Positions 11,495-20,183 of a stretch of 64,000 bases of DNA are shown piece by piece; position 1 is the first letter of the stretch; each line of letters opens with the position of its first letter. The position numbers were made by a program, and so were the translations under genes. Below the pieces are notes generated by a model, which was not told the DNA's origin, ran no database searches, and worked only from the letters and a program-made list of their open reading frames with translations. The DNA lies in assembly GCA_009193035.1 (NCBI GenBank), contig SWDT01000067.1, forward strand, positions 248,001-312,000, read 5' to 3'. This DNA comes from Halicephalobus mephisto (lineage: Eukaryota > Nematoda > Chromadorea > Rhabditida > Panagrolaimidae).

Positions 11495-11865
11495 GTTCCA
11501 TGGTGGAACTGGCGTTGTCATTAAGAAACGGAACGCCACATAGTCATTAGATATAAATTTTTGAATTTTCATTCGCGTTGTCATTGAGGAACAGAACGCC
11601 ACATAGTCGTTAAATATAAATTTTCGAATTTTTACTGACATTGTCATTGAGGAACAGAACGCCACATAGTTGTCAAATATAAATTTTTAACTTTTTACTG
11701 ATAATGTCATTAAGGAACAGAACGCCACATAGTTGTCAAATATAAATTTTTAACTTTTTACTGATAATGTCATTGAGGAACAGAACGCCAACTAGTTGTC
11801 AAATATAAATTTTAAAATTTTTACTGATAATGTCATTAAGGAACAGAACGCCAAACAATTATTTT
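11495..11865. repeat. 63-bp tandem repeat, 6 copies
   Basis: The word 'gaacgcca' recurs at 11531, 11594, 11657, 11720, 11783 and 11846, an exact 63-bp period, each preceded by 'gtcattgaggaacaga'-like sequence. It lies upstream of the UFC1 start; no gene overlaps it. Confidence 0.9.
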
Positions 11866-12119
11866 TTAAATTAATGTTTAAATTTTAAATGAATTATGAC
11901 TTTTCTATTTAATTCTAGAAACTGTCAAAGGATTCTCCAATTTTAAAAATATTTTATAAAACTCCAATACGATAAATAAAAAAATTAAAATAAATTTTTC
12001 ATTAAATTTTGAAAAAATTTTAAATTTCGAAAATTTTTGAGATTTTAGAAAATGAAAAATTTTTTTATTAAATTCTAAAAATTCCAATACAATAAACACA
12101 AAAATTAAAATAAATTTTA

Positions 12120-12430
12120 CTTCGAAATTTTTCGAAATTAAAAATTTAATTTTTAATATTAATTCCAAATTTCTATTAAATTCTAAAATATTCTAAAAAT
12201 TTGTGAAAATTAAAAATTTAATTTTTAATATTAATTCCAAATTTCTATTAAATTCTAAAATATTTAAAACATTTGTGAAAATTAAAAATTTAATTTTTAA
12301 TATTAATTCCAAATTTCTATTAAATTCTAAAATATTTAAAAAATTTATGAAAATTTAAAATTTAATTTTTAATATTAATTCCAAATTTCTATTAAATTCT
12401 AAAATATTTAAAAAATTTATGAAAATTAAA
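12120..12430. repeat. 72-bp AT-rich tandem repeat, ~4 copies
   Basis: The block 'aattccaaatttctattaaa' starts at 12161, 12233, 12305 and 12377, an exact 72-bp period. The rest of 11866-12714 is AT-rich with no convincing exon; it must hold the promoter of the downstream zinc-finger gene. Confidence 0.85.
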
Positions 12431-12714
12431 ATTTTTCAAGATTCCAAAAATTTCTGAATTTTTTACTGTATTTCGGAAGATTCTCGTTGTTAAAATTGCA
12501 AATTCGTGGAGTAAAAATGGAAATGAGTGCTCTTGTTATTATGCAAATTCTCTTCGGTGGACATTCGAATAAAACTCCAATTTGCATTTCTCTTTCTCTT
12601 TGTGGCAGAATCCAAGGTCCTGGAGTTTTTTCCATTTTACACTTCACTTACAGACCAGAATCGATTTGAATTGATAATTTTCTGGATAAAGCACATTTAT
12701 GACATCGACCGAAG

Positions 12715-14333
12715 ATGACTCCCGACTTCGGACAGGTCCACGAAGCCCTGCAATGTCCCAAATGTCCTGATTTATTCGTCGAAAGTCTCTGGAGGTGAGT
12801 GATGTTCAAAAAGTGAAATTTCCGAAATTTTCAAAATTCAATTAAAAACTCAAAAATTTTACAAACTTTTTTAAAGTTCTGAAATTTTCAAAATTCAATT
12901 AAAAAACTCAAAAATTTTTTAAAATTCTGAAATTTTCAAAATTCAATTAAAAACTCAAAAATTTTACAAACTTTTTTAAAATTCTGAAAATTTAAAAAAA
13001 ATTAAAAAATTTCCGAAATTAAATTAAAAATTTTGAAATCTTTCAAATTTTCATAAAATTTTAAAATTCTGAAAATTTTCAGACATCTTTGAAAATTTTA
13101 AAAAATTTTGAAATTTCCAAAATTGAATTAAAAATTCCAAAATCTTTCAAAATTTTACAAAACTTTTTTAAATTCTCCGAAATCTAGGAAAAAATTCTGA
13201 AATTTTCAAAAATCTTGTTGAAATTTTTCGAACTTTCCAAAAACCAATAATTTTGGAATATTTTAAAATTCTCCGAAATTTAGGAAAAAATTCTGAAATT
13301 TTCAAAAATCTTGTTAAAATTTTTCGAACTTTCCTAAACTTAATAATTCTAGAATCTTTCAAAATTTCGTGGAAGATTTCCGAAAAATTTTGACAAGATT
13401 TTTGAAAATTCTGAACTTTCCAAAAACTTAATAATTCTGGAATCTTTCAAAATTTCATTGAAGCTTCTGAAACCTAGAATTTCCTCAAAATTTTTAACTT
13501 TCCACAATCCAATGGAAATTTAAAATTCTAAAAACCTATAAAATTTGAACATTCGCGTTGAGACTATTTAGTAATAATTTTTATTTTTTATTATCGTTTA
13601 ATTTTCAAATTTGTTTAGTCTGATTGCCCACATCAACTGTTCGCATCCGGAGGCTTTGTCGATTCTGGATTTCAAAGTTCTTCAAGGATGCAAAAGGGTC
13701 GTGTCTAAATCCAGGGTTTGCGTCATCCGGCCGGCCTTCAAGGAAGACGGAACTGTTAATGAATTTCCGAATTTCGATGGAAACCCGACTTCAAAGTCCG
13801 CAGAATCCCCTCCGATTGCGACTACTGTAGATCCGGAGCCGATTTCCGTCTTTAATCAGACAATTCCGATTTTCGGAGAAAATTCAAAAGAAAAAACTCC
13901 AGAATCCTCTGATTCAACTTTTCCAACAGGCGGAAACAATCGTGTTAAAAAACAATTACCGTACTCTAGGATATCAAAAAAACAAATTTGCAACAATTGT
14001 GGCGAGATTTTCGAAAACAGATGTCTCCTGACGCTGCATCTGATGGAACACAAGAAAAAAACTCATCCGTTCCAATGCCAAATCCGGGGCTGTTTTCAAT
14101 GTTACGATTCAAAAATGAAATTCAAAAGTCATCTGACGAGAGTTCACAAGGATCTCAATCCAGAAGAAATCGAAAACCTCCTAAATGGAAGAAAAATTAA
14201 TTTAAATAATCCCAAAATTCTCATCAGATCCCAAGTCGGATCCACGGATTCAGAATCCGGTCCGGCTTCTGTAGAAAACAATTTAACAAAAATCGTTCAA
14301 AAAATAATTAAAAATGAAATCGTGGAGGACTGA
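12715..14333 (+). CDS. C2H2 zinc-finger protein, 2 exons, 264 aa
   Basis: Exons 12715-12794 and 13619-14333 (795 nt) around an 824-bp intron. Three C2H2 modules are visible. The first is at 14-36 (C14, C17, H31, H36; 'CPKCPDLFVESLWSLIAHI'), and the intron cuts it. The second is at 151-171 ('CNNCGEIFENRCLLTLHLME', classic spacing C-X2-C-X12-H-X3-H). The third is at 180-203 (C-X4-C-X12-H-X4-H). Fingers two and three are adjacent with a short linker, as in DNA- or RNA-binding pairs; the region between fingers one and two is Pro/Ser-rich and probably disordered. I do not recognise an orthologue; it is probably a nuclear regulator. A second ATG at 12699 is out of frame, so 12715 was chosen. Confidence 0.78.
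12800..13520. repeat. Degenerate short-unit repeat in the zinc-finger gene intron
   Basis: 'aaattttcaaaattcaattaaaaactcaaaaat'-type words repeat irregularly, and a ~100-bp unit around 'aaaattctgaaattttcaaa' recurs near 13190 and 13290. No open frame of note. Confidence 0.5.
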
Positions 14334-14567
14334 TTTCGTGATTATTTTCGAATTAAGTAAATCTTGACCATGTTTATAAAGTTTAAAATAAAAGTGAAAT
14401 TAACGAAGACAGAAGGATTGCAATTTTGCGAATTTTCGGACGGGAAAGTACATGATTAGAAGATCGAGTCTGGATTAATGGATGGGACATCGGATCGGAA
14501 CTTTTTTGAATCCGGAAATTATCTGGCATTGTTGTTTTTTAAACATAGTGAAAATTCTTATTATTAA

Positions 14568-14944
14568 TTCGAATCGGTCTCTTTATTGTCCTCAAATTTG
14601 GGTAATTAAACCAAAAGTGATAATTATAACAATCGCGATAAAGCAAGATATAGATATTGTTGTATCTGTCATGCCGAGTGACCCACGTCTGAATGAGGAA
14701 GGAAAATAGTATAGAAAAGGTTTATCAAATAAATGTCTTTGGTACAGTACAAAGAAACACTGTCGAAATCGAAATAAACAAAACAACTCAACTTTCCGTC
14801 AAGAGGAACTGTATGTCCTCTTATCGGTGCTAAAACAATCCGTTCGGGACCAAGTGTTTCCCGTAGATGTTAAGGCAATCCGTTCGGGACCAAGCGCTCC
14901 CGGTTGGTTCAGCTTCCCATTAAGGATGGGTGCCCGATCCAACA
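14568..14944 (-). mobile_element. LTR-like repeat, family A (solo LTR?), minus orientation
   Basis: On the minus strand it begins TGTTGGATCGGGCACCCATCC and contains units with 'ggtcccgaacggatt', then an 'aaaccttttcta' segment and an AATAAAG polyadenylation-type signal near the far end. The same order is found at 53878, 60952 and 63055. TG start, an internal AATAAA and lack of coding sequence suggest a solo LTR. I found no clear target-site duplication for this copy. Confidence 0.5.
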
Positions 14945-15161
14945 GATATAATACATAATACATTACGATTATTTAAAGTATTACAAAATTACGGTACACA
15001 CAAAACGCGAATCACCACATTAATAGTGAAGTGTAGAGGTTCAGTTGCTTCTTTTGCATTGCTTCATCCGCTGTTTTCCACTACTGCCGTCTTCGGGCGT
15101 GTCGATACTTTTATTAAAACAGACAAATATGATATAAAATAATATTAATAACATTAATAAC

Positions 15162-15389
15162 TGTTGGATTGTGCGTGATCTATTTGATCGCAAGCCACAC
15201 CACGTTGGTCCCGAAGGGAAATACCCTGAGGATTAACGAAAGGCGTATGATTGCCTTTTGGCGGCAATTTGGAGATTGCGCAGTAATTGTGCTAGAGTTG
15301 TGTTTTATCTCGTGCCTGAGGTCCCATAAAGTTATTTCCACATATTTGTATTTACACGCGGATCCGGATTCCCCAGCGACGATCCAACA
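15162..15389 (+). mobile_element. 228-bp solo LTR-like element, family B, with 5-bp TSD
   Basis: The element starts TGTTGGATTG and ends GATCCAACA, and is flanked on both sides by ATAAC (15157-15161 and 15390-15394). Two further copies lie at 25779-26007 (opposite strand) and 28356-28582. TG..CA termini and a 5-bp duplication fit an LTR-retrotransposon solo LTR; in the 28.4-kb copy the AATAAAG signal near the 3' end is intact. Coding-looking frames inside it are spurious. Confidence 0.75.
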
Positions 15390-15914
15390 ATAACATAAAC
15401 GTAATACCTAGGAGACCCCGATTGAGACAAATCGTTCCTTTTGTACTCCTCAGTAAAAAGAAACGACTGTTTAGCCTCAGGCGTTCTGAATATCTCAGAT
15501 TGTGGAAACTACATATCTACAACAGTAATTAATACTGGTTCTGAACAGCTGATCATTTTACCTACTGCTTGTCAGTGACATAAGAATAAATAATCAGAAT
15601 GTTTAATTTCATAATTATATATTTCCAGCTTTTTTCAAGTCCTTAGTTCAAATTTAAACAGGATTCGCTATTTAATCAACTTCCGTCCTTAGACGAATGA
15701 TTTTCAACCAAAATTCCTAAATTAATATACGAAACTTGACTGCAAAGCATTCATTATTTTTTAGTTAAGTAAATCTCTGATAATAACAAAATATATTGAA
15801 CATTTTCCTGCAAAAATCAATCTAAATGATTATTACTAATTATTAAAAAGAAAAATTGTAAAATGTATTGTAACAACTAAATAATAACGAGAAAAAGTGG
15901 ATTTAATAATAAAT

Positions 15915-16230
15915 AATTCTAAAAACTAAGAAATTTGTGGTCCTAACGCGAAAAATGAGAAATCTAAGGAGTTCGCTATTTCGGGCGAAATAAATAATAG
16001 ACGATCGTCCTCTCTCCTATAATTCTAAAAACTAAGAAATTTATGGTCTTAACACGAAAAAAAATTTACAGATTCGTCGTTTTGGATGAATTAAATAATA
16101 TACGATCGTCCTCTCTTTAATAATTCTAAAAACTAAGAAATTTGTGGTCTTAACGCGAAAAAAAATTTATGAGTTCGTCGTTTTGGATGAATTACTGAAA
16201 CGTAACAGACTATCGTCTTCTTTCTGAAAA
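15915..16230. repeat. ~103-bp tandem repeat, 3 copies
   Basis: 'aattctaaaaactaagaaat' starts at 15915, 16021 and 16122; each unit ends with a block like 'acgatcgtcctctct'. Periods are 106 and 101 bp. Confidence 0.8.
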
Positions 16231-16571
16231 CTCCTGTCAAAACCATTTCGTGATAAATTTTACTTTTTACCATGCTATAATTTTAGGACTTTTTAAAAAG
16301 CCTCTAGAAATTCATATTGACAATTTTACAATGACATCTGTTTTTAATGTTTATAATAACAGCTTTAATTTTAGAATCATACTGTATTATCTGCTAGATT
16401 CTTGAGGAGGTTCATTTCGAACTTTTTTATTGCAAAAGATATATCGAAACTTAGAAAAAAATAACTGACAATAATAAAGTTGAAAAAATTCAAAAACAGC
16501 GTACGCACTTCTACCGTATTTTTCATGGACTTTCGGGGTAGGACCTAGTTCGTATTCTCCGTCGAACTGCG

Positions 16572-16784
16572 CTGTTTATACACGTGAAAATTGTGGAAAA
16601 TTTATACAAGTGAAAATTGTGGAAAATTTATACAAGTGAAAATTGTGGAAAATTTATACACGTGAAAATTGTGAAAAATTTATACAAATGAAAATTGTGG
16701 AAAATTTATACACGTGAAAATTGTGGAAAATTTATACACGTGAAAATTGTGGAAAATTTATACAAGTAAAAATTGTGGAAAATT
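16572..16784. repeat. 26-bp minisatellite, ~8 copies
   Basis: The unit is 'gtgaaaattgtggaaaattt' plus 'atacac' or 'atacaa', repeated without spacers. Several copies carry CACGTG at the unit junction. It lies immediately 3' of the first LITAF gene. Confidence 0.9.
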
Positions 16785-16806
16785 ACTCAAACACCAAGTG
16801 TCCACT

Positions 16807-17652
16807 TTAGGAGCCGACTTTCTTGTATCGTCCGAGGAAACTTCTGGAAAATAAATATAAATTTCGAAATAAATTTAAATTTAACAATAAAAAATAAATT
16901 TCAATAAAAATTTGAATTTAATTTTAATGTTAAAAAACTTAAATTTAATAGTAGTTTTAATAATAAATTTAAAATTAAAAGTTAATTTCGAAAAAAATAA
17001 ATTTAATGAAAAATAAATAAATTTAATGAAAAATAAATAAATTTAATGGAGAATTAATTTAAAAATAAATAAATTTAATGAAAAATTAATTTTAAAAAAA
17101 TAAATTTAAAAAAAAATAAATTTAATGGATAATTAATTTTAAAAAAAAATTAATTTAATGGAAAATAATACCTGCAATTGGGACAGTAATGATGAGCGTC
17201 TTTGGCCGAGTTGAGACAGAAAGGAATGCAGCAGCAAAGCCACAATCTGGAAATCCCATTATTATAAAAATAAATATTTTTACGAAATTGTCTCAACATG
17301 AATTTGTAAAGAACTTTGAAATTTTCTAATTTTAGAATTTTCCACAATGTTCTTAAAGATTATATAGAATTTTATTATTTAAATTTATAAAAATTAAAGT
17401 TAATAAAACTTACCCTAGGAGACAACAACCTCCGCAGAGGAGATAAGTCGCCAATCCACTGACGTAGACGACTTCGGAAATTCCGGCATTCAAGCAGTGA
17501 GGACACTTGATGGGGACCGGGAAAGGACCGAAAGTGGGACTGATTGTCTGGGTGACCACGGTAGTTAGTACTGGATTCCGGTCCTGGGGCATTTGTTCGG
17601 CCATGGATTGAGTTCCGGTCTGGGGGTACATGGGGTTCAGGATCGGTTGCAT
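16807..17652 (-). CDS. LITAF-domain protein 1, 3 exons, 116 aa from first ATG
   Basis: Exons 17414-17652, 17172-17246 and 16807-16843. LITAF/SIMPLE-like domains are monotopic membrane zinc domains of late endosomes and lysosomes. The split signature is complete: 'IKCPHCLNAGISEVVYVSGL' (CxxC), a Cys-rich hydrophobic stretch 'CGGCCLLGLWLCCCIPFC', then 'AHHYCPNCRSFLGRYKKVG' (HxxCPxC). The N-terminal part is Pro/Gln-rich, usual for the family. The first in-frame ATG is at 17650-17652; the frame stays open 5' of it (with Asn/Pro-rich residues), so a further upstream exon is possible, as the two paralogues at 20.2 and 27.0 kb have. Intron 2 is filled with an AT-rich 'aaataaatttaatgg' repeat. Confidence 0.82.
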
Positions 17653-18262
17653 CAAAGTTGCAGGAAAATTTTCAGAATTCGGATTCTGCACTATCGATTG
17701 TCGTTCTCTCGAGAAAAGAAAAAAAATTGAAATTTTTTTCAGCTGACTTTGGATTAATCAGAAAATACCATTAGACAGGTGAAAAAAAAGGTTTTAAGAT
17801 AAACGTCATGATTTTTGAAACACAACAAAGGTCAAAAATAAGGTATTTAAAAAGTTTTATAGGATTCTGAATCACAGACTTCAGAATAGATGCCGATGAA
17901 CTTCGAAAATTTCATTATTATTTTTAAAAATGAAAATTTTTACAAAATGGTTTCTGTACGAAATTTTAGAATTTCGATTTTCAGATTTTGTTTTTAAAAA
18001 TATTTTCTGAATTTTCCAAAAATTCAAGGTTCCAAAAAAATCAAAAATCCTATTAAATTCTAGATCGAAAACCAAAATTATTGTTATATCGGTGTATTAA
18101 CTGGTTATTACAAAAACAAGTCAGAACGCAGGGTCTCGAAGAGAAATACCCTACGTATTAGACAATAGGCATACTGTACATGACAGACCGGATGTTGAGT
18201 AGGTATTAATATATGGTTGTTATTGTAATTACTTTTTGTTATATCGGTGTATTAATTGGTTA
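17653..18262. other. Gene-free stretch upstream of LITAF-1, short direct repeat
   Basis: No exon recognised. The block 'ttgttatatcggtgtattaa' occurs at about 18080 and again at 18237, bracketing ~155 bp that includes 'gagaaataccctacg', a weak match to the family B LTR; this may be an eroded insertion with duplicated flanks. Confidence 0.35.
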
Positions 18263-18572
18263 TTTATTTATTTATTCCCATATCGCACATTCAAAGTTCA
18301 CAAACAATACTAAAGCTAAACTCGTTGTACCTTTGATCCAACTCATCCGTCGGTGTGTGCGAGTCTTCTGTTCCTAGGACCTTGGGATTCTTCTTATCAT
18401 CTAGCTTGTTTTGGTCAACCGGGCCTCTAATGGGAGATATCCAGAGGGCTTTGTTTCTTTAGCCTACGAGCAGCTTGCGGGCTAGGCTTCTAGCTGCCGG
18501 TCTTCGGTCGGGAATCAAATCCGGGTCTCGTGAATTTGAATTCACGTGTACTACCATTGTACATCCGAGGAC
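18263..18572 (-). mobile_element. tRNA-derived SINE (family 1), 11-bp TSD
   Basis: On the minus strand it starts with a tRNA-like head (A box around ATGTACAATGGTAGTACA, B box around ATTTGATTCCCGACC), continues with a ~200-bp body and ends in an (AATA)n-like tail. Flanks are 'ttaattggtta' (18252-18262) and 'ttaactggtta' (18573-18583), 10 of 11 identical. A second copy lies at 26441-26791. Confidence 0.78.
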
Positions 18573-18583
18573 TTAACTGGTTA

Positions 18584-19028
18584 TTACGAAATTTTTTTCT
18601 GAGATTTTATAAATCAAGGAACCAAATCCAGTTCATTTTGTAGAGCAACTGTAGTCGCATAATTCTGTATTAACATTAAATTGTTTACTTTGACTTTTGA
18701 GAGAGAAATTTTCCAAAGATATGAAACAGTGCAATACAGTGATTCAAAGAAAATAAAGTTCTATTTCTTTTATTTTCCATCATGTTTGTTTATCAATATT
18801 ATAATTTAAAAAACATATGTAAAAATTTTATGAAAGTGTAGAAATAAGGAAAATGGTATATGGATCACTTGATTAAAGGTCTTTCTAAATCCCTTAGCTT
18901 GATTTCATCGCTTAGTTGGTTAATTTCAGAAATTTTTTCGCTATTAATCTCAGAATCGTTTCTAATTTATTTATATCGAGTTTTATATCAATTGGTTGAA
19001 TTTAATATCTTTCGAAAATTTATTGATT
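18584..19028. other. Gene-free AT-rich stretch
   Basis: No exon, RNA gene or clear repeat recognised on either strand. Confidence 0.4.
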
Positions 19029-19030
19029 TA

Positions 19031-19374
19031 CAGTAGAACTTGGATATAAAATATCCCTGCTACAACATATCTCACGTTATAGCATACGGTGAGTGATTTT
19101 GGTTAGTCTATCTTCAAATTGACTCCCTCTATAATATATCCTTTCTTATAACATACGTTTTGACTAGTTCCAAGGGAGTATCTTATATCCAATTTCTACC
19201 GTACAATAAAACTTGGATATCAAATATCCCTGTTACAACATATCTCACGTTATAACATACGGTGAATGTGTTTGGTTAGTCTGTCTTCAAATTTATCCCC
19301 ATTACAATATATCCTTTCTTATGACATAGGTTTTACTCGGTCCCAAGGGGGTATCTTATATCCAAGTTCTACTG
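19031..19374. mobile_element. Two adjoining 171-bp pogo/Tigger-type MITEs sharing a TA
   Basis: Copy one (19031-19201) and copy two (19204-19374) are each 171 bp. Both begin with a CAGTAGAACTTGGATAT-like end and finish with its reverse complement, and are bounded by TA at 19029, 19202 and 19375. Terminal CAGTAGAAC with TA duplication fits pogo-group elements. The 5' end of copy two is slightly eroded (CAATAAAACTTGG). Confidence 0.75.
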
Positions 19375-19705
19375 TATTTTGAACTGCAATCGAAAACTCG
19401 GCTTTTGAAAATTTCCTATTTCTGATCTTTGTCTGTTGCCAATAATCTATAGAGAAGTTTATAAAGTAATTGGACTTCCTAAACCTTGCAAAAACAGACA
19501 AAAATAAAGATACTAATAATATCTTGGTACAGAAAAACTACGTTAATATTGCTAAACTTATTTAGTATTTTTTGAAAATCAAATGAAAAAATGCTAACTT
19601 AGCATCATGAGATTATGAAATTGAGATTGCTTAGCAACATATTAAAAACGCGATGCTTAAACGTTGTGATGAGGGAGTACTGTAATACGCAGGATGCTGG
19701 AAGTT

Positions 19706-19877
19706 TGTTCGAAATGTTGTTTCTTCGTCACTTTATTTCGAACACAAATCTCAAACTTGGGTAATTAAACTATTATTATAAAAAAGTTATAAAATAAAAA
19801 AGCAACATGAGCGGTAAATCTTTGTTAAGACTGTCAGTAATCTCTTTGGATCGGTGGCATTATCGCCGTTCCGACAA
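19706..19877 (-). mobile_element. 172-bp solo LTR-like element, family C, TSD AAGTT
   Basis: It is bounded by AAGTT at 19701-19705 and 19878-19882. The sequence is nearly identical to the 172-bp element at 31306-31477. Read on the minus strand there is an AATAAAG near the 3' end. No coding capacity. Confidence 0.7.
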
Positions 19878-20183
19878 AAGTTATATAATAATCTTTTGTT
19901 TTCCTTTTGGAATAACTGAAAGACATGATTCGCATATCATTTGCTAGCACCTTATAAGTACTTTGTACTGCATGCATTAATATCTCCCCAAGTCCCTTAT
20001 TGATTGAGCTATCACTTCTTTCGAGTCCCGATTTCAAAAATCCTCCAATCCAATGTTTCATACACTAAACCCGATTAAATTCTAGACCGTTATATACTAT
20101 TCGATTCTATATTTTAAAATCTACAGTAAACTGCACATCTTACAGGCGAACCTCCTGGTGTTAGATAACCGTCGAAACGAAAA

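Larger units (their letters stand above)
14945..16560. other. Gene-free repeat-bearing stretch
   Basis: Apart from the family A and B elements and the ~103-bp repeat listed separately, I see no exon. 15395-15910 and 16230-16560 are unremarkable AT-rich sequence. Confidence 0.4.

Noticed and set aside
14482..14786. Frames on both strands in the 14.5-14.8 kb region
   Set aside because: They lie within the family A LTR-like element shared with three other sites.
16572..16784. Short regularly spaced repeats resembling a CRISPR array
   Set aside because: The units abut directly with no unique spacers, and this is a eukaryotic genome; it is a minisatellite.
19834..20061. 75-codon minus-strand frame with an ATG, upstream of a solo LTR
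   Set aside because: It ends inside the family C element, shows no family resemblance and lacks splice context; likely chance.
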